NCBI GenBank assembly: GCA_025384855.1 | Contig: JALAHT010000001.1 | Location: forward strand, 248,001-312,000 | From: Luteirhabdus salina | GTDB taxonomy: Bacteria; Bacteroidota; Bacteroidia; Flavobacteriales; Flavobacteriaceae | Length of the DNA stretch: 64,000 bases | Direction of reading: 5' to 3' | Part shown: positions 18,174 to 26,772 of the stretch, piece after piece | How positions within the stretch are numbered: position 1 is the first letter of the stretch | How the letters are laid out: every line of letters begins with the position of its first letter | Position numbers and translations under genes: made by a program | Notes under the pieces: generated by a model | What the model was told of the DNA's origin: nothing | The model's input: only the letters and a program-made list of their open reading frames with translations | Databases searched by the model: none

Positions 18174-18650
18174 TCAAAAGTCTTGCTGTTCTAAAAATTT
18201 CAAATCACGTGTATTTTTCTGTACGGCAACTGCAGAGAAAAGGGCAAGTGTAAAGGACATCCCATAAAAACCTTTTTCACTCAGTTCCATATCGGCATTC
18301 CAAAGCCCTATTACTAATAATAGAATTGATGCAATAGTAGTAAACCAACTGATACCATAATAAACTTCTGTAACAGGAATCCCTTCTCTTTTATCACGCA
18401 CACTTTTCTGGACCGAAACGACCGAGAACAGGCCGAACAATAAGATCGTAAAATAATAGCCTTTTTCATTAAGCCACAAATCGGCATTCCATAGTCCAAC
18501 ACAATATGCTACCATACCGATAAATAGCGCTGTCCATGAAGCCGAAATAAACGCTGTGGTTGGTTTACAGGCTAGTTCCTTTTCCTTCTTTTTAAGCGAT
18601 TTGTCGGACGTATTGTCTTTACGATCGCCGCTTATTTTTTGATTTTCCAT
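18174..18650 (-). CDS. YiaA/YiaB-family inner-membrane protein
   Basis: A 158-residue membrane protein with two copies of the YiaA/B two-helix unit. Each copy has a helix containing GLWNAD, then a turn with [20 protein letters not shown] or [20 protein letters not shown], and then Q-K-x-x-R-D. A charged N-terminal tail (about 30 residues, Lys/Asp/Ser-rich) precedes the first helix. The family is widespread with no established function. A one-mismatch -7 box (CATCTTTG on the minus strand, 18679-18686) lies 28 bases upstream. Confidence 0.85.
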   Translation of the reverse strand: MENQKISGDRKDNTSDKSLKKKEKELACKPTTAFISASWTALFIGMVAYCVGLWNADLWLNEKGYYFTILLFGLFSVVSVQKSVRDKREGIPVTEVYYGISWFTTIASILLLVIGLWNADMELSEKGFYGMSFTLALFSAVAVQKNTRDLKFLEQQDF

Positions 18651-18805
18651 AATTCTCGCTTTTTAAGTGAATATGAAACAAAGATGAAGCGACGAAAGAA
18701 TATTTCAAAGTCAGAATCACACCATATCTTATGATTCATTTTAATAATTTCCTGTAATTATAACAGCATTCATAGTATATTTATATTCTTATATCTTACG
18801 ATTCA

Positions 18806-20278
18806 ATGAAGAATATATTGACTATTTACGAGACTTTTTCAGAAACAGACAGCAAAGCTTTTGTTAGGTATCTTAGGAATCGGAACCAGCGTGGGGATAC
18901 CAAAAACATTCAGCTTTTCACATTAATAGAAAAAGGAAAGCATAACAAAGCAGCAGAGCAAATCTATGGCGCGGCAAATCGAAATACGTTCTATGGTCTT
19001 TGTAGTCGTCTCGAAAAAAACATGATTGAATATCTTGCGAATAAAAGTTTTGAGACCGAAGCTTCAGAAGAGCAGGAATTGCTTAAAGTCCTTTTGGCCA
19101 GCCGCGTTTTATTAGAACACAAAAAAGCGGCAGTAGCCTTCAAACTTTTAAAACAATCGGAAAAACGAGCACTGAATTTTGAGCGCTATTCAATATTGAA
19201 CGAAATCTATGAAACGTTCATTCAATTCTCGCATCTTCAATCGGATTCTCCAGTATCAGAATTCATTCAGTTATCTAACGAAAACATGCGGCGCTACCGG
19301 CAGCAATTAAAAATCAATAACGCTCACGCATTATTGAAGGAATCGATAAGAAAACCTTCAAATGTCTCTTCAATATCTATTGTTTCAAAAGAGTTTGACA
19401 AACTCGGAATTACGCTGGACGCGAGCTTAACATACAAATCGCTTTATCAAATTTTGAATATTTCAACCATGGTTGCACAAGCAAAAAGCGACTATTATTC
19501 TATTTCACCTTTAATACAAGACATCTACGAAATAGCGTTACGAAAAGAGTCGCAAGCAGTAAAGCATACCTATTATCACTTAAAAATTTTATATGAAATG
19601 GCTATTTTCCATTTTAGAAATAAGGACTTTTCAATGTCTAAGGTTTTTATTAAAAAAATGGAGGACAAACTCCAAGCAAATGAGGGTTTCACCAATCAAT
19701 TTCAAAACGGTTTGCTACTCATGAAAATCATGAACCATAACTATACCGGAGCACCCCTAAAAGCGCTCTCGTTATTTGAAAGAAGCAACAGCGATGACTG
19801 GGACCTCCAGTTAGCGGGGTGTATGTGCCTTTTCCAACAGCACAAATTTTCCGAAGCATATAGCATTCTTAAAACCTTCTCGCATACGGATTCATTTTAT
19901 GAAAAGAGAAAAGGATTGCTATGGACACTTAAAAAAGCCATAATGGAAATCCTATTGTTGATAGAACTAAATTTATATGATTTGGTAGTATCGAGACTGC
20001 AAGCTTTTCGAAGAAAACATAGGGAAACGTTGCAATCGATGCAGGAAGAACGCGTTCTTCACTTTCTAGAATTGGCCTTTACCTATTACGAAACCCCTAA
20101 ACAAATCAAAACACCTGCATTCAAGGAGAAGCTAGAGCATACTTTTCAATGGCTTTCTCATGAGGAAGAAGACATTTTTGTAATGAGTTTTTATGCTTGG
20201 TTGAAATCAAAAATGCTAGATTGCACTATATATGAAGCAACACTAGCCTTAGTTGAAAATAAAACCATTGCCCAATAG
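18806..20278 (+). CDS. Unknown all-helical cytoplasmic protein
   Basis: A 490-residue protein with no signal peptide or membrane segment. It appears almost entirely alpha-helical and is built of repeated helix pairs with aromatic and Ala positions that resemble degenerate TPR or HAT repeats (for example FKLLKQSEKRALNFERYSIL, about 112-131). The first 70 residues (IYETFSETDSKAFVRYLRNR, then an RNTFYGLCSRLEKNM helix) form a separate basic module. I do not recognise the family beyond likely restriction to Bacteroidota. It is monocistronic between a membrane protein and a convergent secreted protein. A weak TATCTTAC box lies at 18792-18799. Confidence 0.75.
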   Translation: MKNILTIYETFSETDSKAFVRYLRNRNQRGDTKNIQLFTLIEKGKHNKAAEQIYGAANRNTFYGLCSRLEKNMIEYLANKSFETEASEEQELLKVLLASRVLLEHKKAAVAFKLLKQSEKRALNFERYSILNEIYETFIQFSHLQSDSPVSEFIQLSNENMRRYRQQLKINNAHALLKESIRKPSNVSSISIVSKEFDKLGITLDASLTYKSLYQILNISTMVAQAKSDYYSISPLIQDIYEIALRKESQAVKHTYYHLKILYEMAIFHFRNKDFSMSKVFIKKMEDKLQANEGFTNQFQNGLLLMKIMNHNYTGAPLKALSLFERSNSDDWDLQLAGCMCLFQQHKFSEAYSILKTFSHTDSFYEKRKGLLWTLKKAIMEILLLIELNLYDLVVSRLQAFRRKHRETLQSMQEERVLHFLELAFTYYETPKQIKTPAFKEKLEHTFQWLSHEEEDIFVMSFYAWLKSKMLDCTIYEATLALVENKTIAQ

Positions 20279-20358
20279 TACTCCTCCGTTTTGGCATTAG
20301 GGGGTTATCCGTTTCCCGATAACGACCATGAACAATGGCTCTGTAACTAAATTTAACT

Positions 20359-21660
20359 TTATTCTTCCCCTACCTTTTGAAGAAAATCGATATCGTTTTC
20401 AACTGTTAAGAGCAACAAACTAGTGGCGGTACAGAAAACGGGGCTCGTGATACAATGATGACCGTTCCAGCTACCGTCTTGGTTTTGGATTTTTAGGATA
20501 CGTCCGCTCATATTATCGTACCACTTCCGCCAATCGTTATCTTGGTTGACTACCATCGATTCGCCCGTTTGAAGGAAACTGAGGAATTCTTCACCCCCAT
20601 TATTCCCAAAACCGTTCAACACCTCATCCTGTTGTGCGGTTTCCTTTGCGGCGTTGTATACGTTATAGGAAGTAGCATATTGAATGGCTTCACTTTCCGA
20701 GTAGCCAGCCTTTTGAAGGTTTTTCGCAGTTACTTCTCCATCGGTAAGCGCACCTTCCTTCTTTGCTTTTTCTATCGCTTCCTTCGCCTTTCGAGCATCT
20801 TTTGCGGTACCACGAACACTTCCGCTTACACTATACAACATTACTCCAGCACCATCTTCCGTCTTTACATTATTGGTATCCGCATTATAATTGCTTCGCT
20901 GATACTCCTTTGCGCGTTCCAAAACTTCTTCGTCTACTTCCGCACCTACAGACTGAGCGCTTTCCAAAGCACTGTTGGCAAGCCCACTTTGCAGCACCCC
21001 AGCCCAACCTGCACCGCGTTGTTTTCCGCTGGCATCGGTGCCCTGTTCGATTTTCTTCACACAGATATCCAAACATTTTTGTACACGCTTTTTATCAATC
21101 CCTTTCATCTTTCGATCTAATAGGCTTGAAAGATATTGAGCCGTCAAAACAGCATCTATGTTCTGACCTAACTTTGTTTGAATTTGAGTGCCCCGGACAT
21201 TGGTAATGTATTGATCGTTGGGAGTCACATTTTCTACGGTTCGCAATAAGTATTCCGTAGCTTTTTTCAACTGATTGGAATGGGTTCCAGAAGAAATAGT
21301 GGCACCACTCCTTAAATATGCCATCGCTACCATAGCAGTAGTGGCGGGATCTGCTTTCACGGCATGCGGGTCGCGAATATCCTGTCGGGAGTGGGATCCG
21401 GCACCGTAACCACCATTTGGCAACTGTGCTTCCTCCAACCAAGACAGACCATCGCGAACAGCTAATTCGATGTTCTCGTCCGTTTTATAGACATAGAAGT
21501 TTTCAGAAGATTGTTCTCCCATAGCGGTCATAAAAACACACCCATCGGTGGTAGTAAGGGTTCTAGCTGTTTCAGGATACTCTTCATCCTGAATCATTGA
21601 AAAGATTACCATTCCTGCAAACAGGACTGGAAATAGCAAAAAAATTGTTTTCGTTTTCAT
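20359..21660 (-). CDS. Secreted prenyltransferase/squalene-oxidase-repeat (alpha/alpha toroid) protein
   Basis: A 433-residue exported protein with a hydrophobic leader (MKTKTIFLLFPVLFAGMVIF). The mature protein carries squalene-cyclase-type repeats: GLSWLEEAQLPNGGYGAGSH at about 74-93, a DPATTAMVAMAYLR helix, and near the C-terminus IQNQDGSWNGHHCITSPVF (QW motif) followed by a TATSLLLLT helix. These repeats build an alpha/alpha toroid as in terpene cyclases, prenyltransferase beta subunits and the thioester domains of alpha-2-macroglobulins. No DxDD or thioester CGEQ motif is present, so catalysis is doubtful. Because it is exported, a binding or structural role is more likely than terpene synthesis. 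The middle (about 270-330) is a Lys/Glu-rich insertion. Confidence 0.75.
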   Translation of the reverse strand: MKTKTIFLLFPVLFAGMVIFSMIQDEEYPETARTLTTTDGCVFMTAMGEQSSENFYVYKTDENIELAVRDGLSWLEEAQLPNGGYGAGSHSRQDIRDPHAVKADPATTAMVAMAYLRSGATISSGTHSNQLKKATEYLLRTVENVTPNDQYITNVRGTQIQTKLGQNIDAVLTAQYLSSLLDRKMKGIDKKRVQKCLDICVKKIEQGTDASGKQRGAGWAGVLQSGLANSALESAQSVGAEVDEEVLERAKEYQRSNYNADTNNVKTEDGAGVMLYSVSGSVRGTAKDARKAKEAIEKAKKEGALTDGEVTAKNLQKAGYSESEAIQYATSYNVYNAAKETAQQDEVLNGFGNNGGEEFLSFLQTGESMVVNQDNDWRKWYDNMSGRILKIQNQDGSWNGHHCITSPVFCTATSLLLLTVENDIDFLQKVGEE

Positions 21661-21803
21661 ACGTTACTGATTTTAAAATTCTTAGACCGAAACTAGTCAG
21701 CAGTAGGTAAACCTAAAACAGATAATGAGTGAAGGCACCGTTTCGATGAGAGAACTGTGCGCAACCGCTTTCATTTTTAACAGCTTGATTTCTATGGAAT
21801 TTG

Positions 21804-21811
21804 TATTTTTA
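21804..21811 (+). promoter_or_regulatory. Putative promoter of the diheme cytochrome gene
   Basis: TATTTTTA is a one-mismatch -7 box, with TTG at 21785-21787 giving a 16-base spacer. The ATG is 19 bases downstream. Confidence 0.45.
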
Positions 21812-21830
21812 GCGAAATTTCTAGATAGCT

Positions 21831-23078
21831 ATGAAGAAGATTTTTGCCATAATAATACCCTTATGCCTGATTGTATGTATGGGTTGTAGTAGTGATGATA
21901 GCCCCGCTGCTGATACAGAAAGCCCGTCGGCACCTGCTAATCTTACGGCCAGTAATATAACGGATACCTCTGCAGATTTATCCTGGAATGCTTCTAGCGA
22001 TAATTCTTCCGATATAGTATATACCTTATACCAAGACGAAACGGTTCTTGCCGATAATGTAAGCGAAACAACCTTTCAAGTTACGGGCTTAACCGAAGCG
22101 AATAGCTATGAGTTTTATGTAACGGCCAAAGATGATAATGGAAATGTTTCAAACGCTAGCAATACCGTATCGGTGGTAACCCCATTAGTATTTAAGGCAC
22201 AATTATCGCAGATGGGAGTATTCAGTGGAAGCTTGGTCGATTTAACACCTGCGGAAAATGTACAGTTATACGAACTGAACAGCACACTATTTACAGATTA
22301 TGCGAAAAAGCAACGTTTGGTTCGCTTACCTGAAGGTCAGAAAATGCGTTACAACGGTAATGATCTCCAACCTATTTTCCCAGATAACACATTGGTTTCA
22401 AAAACTTTTTACTATTTGAATGATGAGACCGATCCAAATTCAGGAAAACGAATTATTGAAACGCGCATCTTTCTTAAGGTTAACGGTACTTGGCAAGCTG
22501 GAAATTATCTCTGGAATGAAGGCATGACAGAGGCAACGTATACTGAAAATGGTAGCAATGTTCCAATTTCATACATCGATGGCGATGGGGATACCCAAAA
22601 CATATCGTACAAAGTTCCTTCGCAACAGGATTGCTTTACATGTCATAATAATAACGGCACAACAAGACCCATCGGAATGAAACTCCGCAGTATGAACTTT
22701 GTACCTTCTTATACAAACCAGAACCAGATAGATTTTCTTCTTGGTAATGGATTTTTGGAAGGTGTTACGAGTAGCGAGGTCTCTACGTTACCCGATTGGA
22801 CCGATACCAATAACGATATCTTCGCTCGCGGAAGAGCGTACATTGATATTAACTGTGCACATTGTCACCAACCTGGTGGGGCCGTCAACAATTTTAATTT
22901 AGACTTTAGGTTTGAGACACCGTTTGAAGATACCGCCATATATGCGAATAGGGGTGAAATTGAAGCCCGGATTCAAAGTACTGTCCCTACATATATGATG
23001 CCTCAATTAGGCCGTACGGTCGTTCACGAGGAGGCTGTGACGATGTTATTAGAATACCTTCAGGCTATAGAAGATTAG
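21831..23078 (+). CDS. FN3-domain diheme c-type cytochrome lipoprotein (SO2930-like)
   Basis: A 415-residue lipoprotein. The leader ends CMGC with the lipidated cysteine at residue 19. Residues about 30-117 form a fibronectin type III domain (PSAPANLTASNITDTSADLS, later GLTEANSYEFYVTAKDDNGN). The remainder resembles the SO2930 family of diheme cytochromes, with two haem-binding motifs CFTCH (268-272) and CAHCH (342-346) and candidate distal Met residues in YMMPQLG. The protein should sit in the outer membrane or periplasm and transfer electrons. Its partner is unknown because no oxidase or dehydrogenase gene is adjacent. The FN3 fusion is an added surface or spacer module. Confidence 0.85.
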   Translation: MKKIFAIIIPLCLIVCMGCSSDDSPAADTESPSAPANLTASNITDTSADLSWNASSDNSSDIVYTLYQDETVLADNVSETTFQVTGLTEANSYEFYVTAKDDNGNVSNASNTVSVVTPLVFKAQLSQMGVFSGSLVDLTPAENVQLYELNSTLFTDYAKKQRLVRLPEGQKMRYNGNDLQPIFPDNTLVSKTFYYLNDETDPNSGKRIIETRIFLKVNGTWQAGNYLWNEGMTEATYTENGSNVPISYIDGDGDTQNISYKVPSQQDCFTCHNNNGTTRPIGMKLRSMNFVPSYTNQNQIDFLLGNGFLEGVTSSEVSTLPDWTDTNNDIFARGRAYIDINCAHCHQPGGAVNNFNLDFRFETPFEDTAIYANRGEIEARIQSTVPTYMMPQLGRTVVHEEAVTMLLEYLQAIED

Positions 23079-23124
23079 GCTATATTCGTTTTTGGCGTAA
23101 TTTTTGGATTATTGCACCTAAATT

Positions 23125-23140
23125 GGTTACTTTAGTAACC
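23125..23140 (+). promoter_or_regulatory. Palindrome overlapping the -7 box of the small secreted protein gene
   Basis: GGTTAC-TTTA-GTAACC is a perfect inverted repeat. It contains TACTTTAG, a near-match to the -7 consensus, with a TTG at 23113-23115 upstream. It could be an operator or simply a hairpin at the mRNA 5' end. Confidence 0.4.
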
Positions 23141-23158
23141 GCAAATAAACTGAAACAC

Positions 23159-23512
23159 ATGAAAAATCTATTGAAAATACTCGTTGTAGCCCTTATCACG
23201 GTGGCGGGTGTACAAACTACCACTGCTCAGAGCCTATCGCAAGATCAGGATCGTCCTGAGGTAATTGCAAAGAATCAGGTTGCTGAAATGTCGGAAACCC
23301 TTAACCTAACAGGTGAACAGCAACGTTATTTGTTCCGTTACCATACTTCTTATATTTCTAATATGAAGAAGTATATCGAGCCTAAGAACCAGAACAGTGA
23401 TGCTACTATAGCCGATAAGGAAAAACTTCAGAACGAATTGAAAAAATATGTTCAAAAAGTGCTAGATGAAAATCAGTACAAAAAATGGTTAGAAATGCAA
23501 GATTTCAACTAG
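23159..23512 (+). CDS. Small secreted helical protein
   Basis: A 117-residue protein with a clear signal peptide (MKNLLKILVVALITVAGV to TTAQ). The mature part is helical, with LNLTGEQQRYLFRYHTSYIS at about 52-71 and KYVQKVLDENQYKKWLEMQD near the end. This is reminiscent of LTxxQ-type periplasmic proteins (Spy/CpxP-like), but the match is loose and function is unknown. An in-frame start at 23123 would put the palindrome inside the gene; the ATG at 23159 starts the signal peptide. A strong bidirectional terminator follows. Confidence 0.75.
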   Translation: MKNLLKILVVALITVAGVQTTTAQSLSQDQDRPEVIAKNQVAEMSETLNLTGEQQRYLFRYHTSYISNMKKYIEPKNQNSDATIADKEKLQNELKKYVQKVLDENQYKKWLEMQDFN

Positions 23513-23532
23513 AGAACAATCTCAAATAAAAG

Positions 23533-23563
23533 AAAAAGCCCTTTCGAACGAAAGGGCTTTTTT
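23533..23563. terminator. Bidirectional terminator between convergent genes
   Basis: GCCCTTT and AAAGGGC pair around CGAACG and are flanked by an A run on the left and TTTTTT on the right. It can stop the small secreted-protein gene on the plus strand and hemL on the minus strand. Confidence 0.85.
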
Positions 23564-23564
23564 A

Positions 23565-24848
23565 TTATAAGGTTTTCGCTACGCGCTCACAGGCGGCAAT
23601 GGTTTCGTCTAAATCGTCATACGATAAGGCATCGGTTAAAAACCAAGTTTCAAAAGCACTTGGCGCCAAATAAATACCTTCATTCAACATCCCGTGAAAA
23701 AACTTTTTAAAGGTTTCGTTATTCCCTAAAGCGGCCGATTCGAAATCGGTAACGGGAGTTTCCGAAAAATGAACGGATATCATAGACCCTACCCTATTAA
23801 TGGTATGCGTTACCTTAGCTGCTTTCAACTTCTCTTCCATTCCTTCATGTAGATATGCTGTCTTTTTCTTTAATGAGGCGTACACCTCATCATTTTCCAA
23901 TTCTTTCAGCATGGCCAGACCAGCAGCCATTGCCAAAGGATTTCCACTCAAGGTTCCGGCTTGATAGACGGGTCCTTCGGGTGCCAAATGATCCATAATT
24001 TCATTTCGAGCCGCGAAGGCACCTACGGGTAACCCTCCCCCTATTACTTTTCCAAAAGTTACGATATCGGCATTCACACCATATAGTTCTTGAGCACCGC
24101 CTTTTGCCAATCGAAACCCCGTCATTACTTCATCGAAAACCAACAAGGCCTTATGGTTGTCGCAGAGTTCCCGAAGTTGCTCTAAAAATCCTGCTGATGG
24201 GGGAATACACCCCATATTTCCTGCTACGGGTTCAAGGATAATACAGGCAATTTCATCTTCATTTTCATCAAATAGATTCTGTACACTATCGATATCGTTA
24301 TACGTAGCCAGAAGCGTGTCTTTTGCTGTCCCTTTTGTAACTCCTGGACTATTCGGCGTACCGAAGGTAACAGCCCCGCTTCCCGCTTGAATTAAGAATG
24401 AGTCGCTATGCCCGTGATAGCAACCTGCGAATTTGATGATCTTATCCTTCTGGGTGTAGCCTCTCGCCAATCGAACAGCGCTCATACATGCCTCGGTCCC
24501 GCTATTCACGAATCGGATTTTATCGATATTCGGCACCATGGAAACTGCTAGATTTGCAATTTCTGTCTCGAGTGCTGTCGGCGTTCCAAATGAAGTTCCC
24601 TTCTCGGCTCTTTCCTTCACCGCATTCACGACGGGTGCATAGGCATGGCCTAAAATCATAGGCCCCCAAGAGTTTATATAATCGATGAATCGATTTCCAT
24701 CTTCATCATATAAATACGGCCCTTCGGCTCTTTCAACAAATATTGGGTTGCCTCCAACAGCATTAAATGCACGTACAGGTGAATTAACCCCACCCGGCAA
24801 GACCTTTTGGGCCGCTGCGAATAGTGCGCTACTTCTTTTATAAATCAT
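23565..24848 (-). CDS. hemL: Glutamate-1-semialdehyde 2,1-aminomutase
   Basis: A 427-residue PLP enzyme that converts glutamate-1-semialdehyde to 5-aminolevulinate, the C5 route to haem. It begins [20 protein letters not shown] and continues with [17 protein letters not shown] (phosphate cup) and [12 protein letters not shown] (Asp contacting the PLP ring). The Schiff-base lysine is in [16 protein letters not shown] (K267). The length is normal. It is the last gene of a three-gene minus-strand operon, 5 bases after the glucosaminidase gene. Haem supply suits the cytochrome next door but no regulatory link is visible. Confidence 0.97.
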   Translation of the reverse strand: MIYKRSSALFAAAQKVLPGGVNSPVRAFNAVGGNPIFVERAEGPYLYDEDGNRFIDYINSWGPMILGHAYAPVVNAVKERAEKGTSFGTPTALETEIANLAVSMVPNIDKIRFVNSGTEACMSAVRLARGYTQKDKIIKFAGCYHGHSDSFLIQAGSGAVTFGTPNSPGVTKGTAKDTLLATYNDIDSVQNLFDENEDEIACIILEPVAGNMGCIPPSAGFLEQLRELCDNHKALLVFDEVMTGFRLAKGGAQELYGVNADIVTFGKVIGGGLPVGAFAARNEIMDHLAPEGPVYQAGTLSGNPLAMAAGLAMLKELENDEVYASLKKKTAYLHEGMEEKLKAAKVTHTINRVGSMISVHFSETPVTDFESAALGNNETFKKFFHGMLNEGIYLAPSAFETWFLTDALSYDDLDETIAACERVAKTL

Positions 24849-24853
24849 AAAGT

Positions 24854-25684
24854 TTATCGGTTTTTCACGGAATGTAGATAGAGCACCTGACCAATTTTGA
24901 TCGTGGTATCGGTGAGTCCATTGTATTCCTTTAGAGTTTCAACGGTAAGATTATACCGTCTTGCAATATTGTATAGCGTATCTCCTCGGCTAACAGTATG
25001 AGTGCGAATAGCCATATTATCTGTCTCGGCAGGGTTTGCCTCGCCTCCTAGCACTTCATTATCGTATCGCTGTAGCTGATAGCGTTCTATGATGGAGATC
25101 AATTTATCGGGATATCTAGGATCGGTTGCATAGCCAGCCTTTCGCAAACCTTTGGCCCATCCTTTATAGTCATCTTTTCTTAATTTGAAAAGGTCCTGAT
25201 AGCGACTACGTTGGGTAAGAAAAAGTGAGTGATCGCGGAAAGAATACTTAGCATGTTTATATTTTCGAAAACACTCCTGAAGCTCATCATCATCATGATA
25301 AACGCGCTCTCCTGTCCAACCCCGATGACATTTAATGCCAAAGTGGTTATTGGCTCTACGAGTTAAATCGCCCCTGCCAGCGCCACTTTCCAAAATACCT
25401 TGTGCAAGCGTAATACTAGCTGGGATTCCGTATTGAAGCATTTCTTCTTTAGCGATATCGGAATACGTATTGATATAATGTGAAACCACCTCGTTATAGG
25501 GTGTATTGGCAGGAAGTTCTGTTACTGGTTCAGGTTCGGAGTTGGAAGGCGTTGGTGATGGTTTCGGAGTATCTACATGAACCACCCTAGGTTTTTTTGG
25601 CTTAGAAGTAACTCTTTTTTTTGTTTTACATCCTAGAAGTGCTATCGCGAATAGCAATGTTATGAGGAGAATTTTTCGGAGCAT
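24854..25684 (-). CDS. LysM-containing glucosaminidase lipoprotein (GH73-type)
   Basis: A 276-residue peptidoglycan hydrolase. The leader ends LLGC (lipid Cys 19), followed by a Lys/Pro-rich linker to about residue 60. A mannosyl-glycoprotein endo-beta-N-acetylglucosaminidase-like domain follows at about 65-215, with [17 protein letters not shown] carrying the catalytic Glu and [12 protein letters not shown] and [17 protein letters not shown] as typical GH73 segments. A single LysM repeat ([20 protein letters not shown]) lies at about 227-273. It should cut N-acetylglucosaminyl linkages in the periplasm during wall turnover. The gap to the upstream PLP-enzyme gene is 1 base. Confidence 0.92.
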   Translation of the reverse strand: MLRKILLITLLFAIALLGCKTKKRVTSKPKKPRVVHVDTPKPSPTPSNSEPEPVTELPANTPYNEVVSHYINTYSDIAKEEMLQYGIPASITLAQGILESGAGRGDLTRRANNHFGIKCHRGWTGERVYHDDDELQECFRKYKHAKYSFRDHSLFLTQRSRYQDLFKLRKDDYKGWAKGLRKAGYATDPRYPDKLISIIERYQLQRYDNEVLGGEANPAETDNMAIRTHTVSRGDTLYNIARRYNLTVETLKEYNGLTDTTIKIGQVLYLHSVKNR

Positions 25685-25685
25685 A

Positions 25686-26615
25686 TTACTGTATTTCGGG
25701 CAACTGTTTTTTTCGCAATCGTTGATTCATACCTTCAATGCCTTGAAGCCCTCCGGTATGAATGGCAAAAATACGGGTATTTTTAGGGAATTCCCCATTT
25801 TTCAACATATCGAAAATACCATACATCATTTTTCCTGTATAAATTGGGTCTAGTGGAATTCCAGTCTTTTGCTTAAAATCATTTATAAAACGAATTAATT
25901 CAGCATCTATTTTAGCATAGCCTCCAAAACTATAGGCATCTACAATTTCATACTTCTTATTCCCAGTAAAAGTTGCTATTACGGATTTTTGAAACGTACC
26001 CTTTAACGCTGAAAAACCGATCGTATGTTGGTGCGATTTCGCCGCTTGAACAATTCCTGCCATGGTTCCACCAGTTCCAACAGATACACAAATACTATCA
26101 AACTTCGCTGTTTCAGCATGTAATATTTCCCTGCATCCTCGTACCGCTAGCGCGTTGGTACCGCCCTCTGGAAGAATATACGCAGTAGGATATCGTTTTT
26201 TTAGCTCCCCTAAAAATGTGGGATCTTCTTTCTGCCGGTATGCAGATCGGGAAATAAATTTGAGTTCCATTCCTTTTCGCTTGCAAAAGGTAAGTGTTGG
26301 ATTGGTAATGACATGCTCGCTATTCTCTTCACCTCTTACTATTCCAACTGTTGAGAAACCAAACCGTTCGCCACAGGCAGCGGTCGCAGCCAGATGATTG
26401 GAGTAGGCACCTCCAAAGGTTAGAAGCAAATCCTTTTTTAGTTTACGAGCTTCCAAGAGGTTATACTTCAACTTCCGAAACTTGTTTCCAGCAATTTCGG
26501 GAAAAATCAAATCCTCCCTAGCCATTGTCAGCGTACATTCCGAGGTAATGTCCCATAACGCAAGATTAATTTCAGCATGAGTAGCACGGAATTGCTCTTG
26601 AAGTAAATTCTCCAT
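25686..26615 (-). CDS. ACC deaminase/D-cysteine desulfhydrase family PLP enzyme
   Basis: A 309-residue fold-type II PLP enzyme. The Schiff-base lysine is in AGNKFRKLKYN (K45). LTFGGAYSNHLAATAAC is the substrate-carboxylate loop, and LPEGGTNALAVRGC is the phosphate-binding region. The family contains 1-aminocyclopropane-1-carboxylate deaminases and D-cysteine desulfhydrases; sequence alone does not decide the substrate, and most bacterial members without plant contact are D-cysteine desulfhydrases. It is the first gene of the operon with the glucosaminidase and hemL, and its ATG lies 4 bases after a perfect -7 box. Confidence 0.88.
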   Translation of the reverse strand: MENLLQEQFRATHAEINLALWDITSECTLTMAREDLIFPEIAGNKFRKLKYNLLEARKLKKDLLLTFGGAYSNHLAATAACGERFGFSTVGIVRGEENSEHVITNPTLTFCKRKGMELKFISRSAYRQKEDPTFLGELKKRYPTAYILPEGGTNALAVRGCREILHAETAKFDSICVSVGTGGTMAGIVQAAKSHQHTIGFSALKGTFQKSVIATFTGNKKYEIVDAYSFGGYAKIDAELIRFINDFKQKTGIPLDPIYTGKMMYGIFDMLKNGEFPKNTRIFAIHTGGLQGIEGMNQRLRKKQLPEIQ

Positions 26616-26619
26616 ACTG

Positions 26620-26627
26620 CAAAAATA
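26620..26627 (-). promoter_or_regulatory. Promoter -7 box of the PLP enzyme-glucosaminidase-hemL operon
   Basis: TATTTTTG on the minus strand, then CAGT and ATG at 26615. The layout is the same as at rarA and predicts a leaderless mRNA. Confidence 0.6.
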
Positions 26628-26712
26628 GCGAAGATGGATTCATTAGGATGAATGCTCTAACGCTTAAACCACTTTGTAAATGTTAAATTTTTTAGCATTT
26701 CAACTCATTTTA

Positions 26713-26744
26713 TTGCATTTCGTCTATAAAAATGAGTATAATTG
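26713..26744 (+). promoter_or_regulatory. Promoter of the first surface-array gene
   Basis: TTG at 26713-26715, a 21-base spacer, then TATAATTG at 26737-26744 (one mismatch to TAnnTTTG). The ATG is 28 bases downstream. The same geometry is found before 28483, 30225 and 36003. Confidence 0.5.
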
Positions 26745-26772
26745 TTCGTAACAAACCCCAAACTAAAACCCT

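Noticed and set aside
20542-21206. Long plus-strand open frames opposite the secreted toroid gene
   Set aside because: They lie entirely within the coding region of the minus-strand gene, show no family features and have biased composition expected of an antisense frame.
20359-21660. Terpene cyclase for a secondary-metabolite cluster
   Set aside because: The protein is exported, lacks a DxDD motif, and no isoprenoid genes are nearby.
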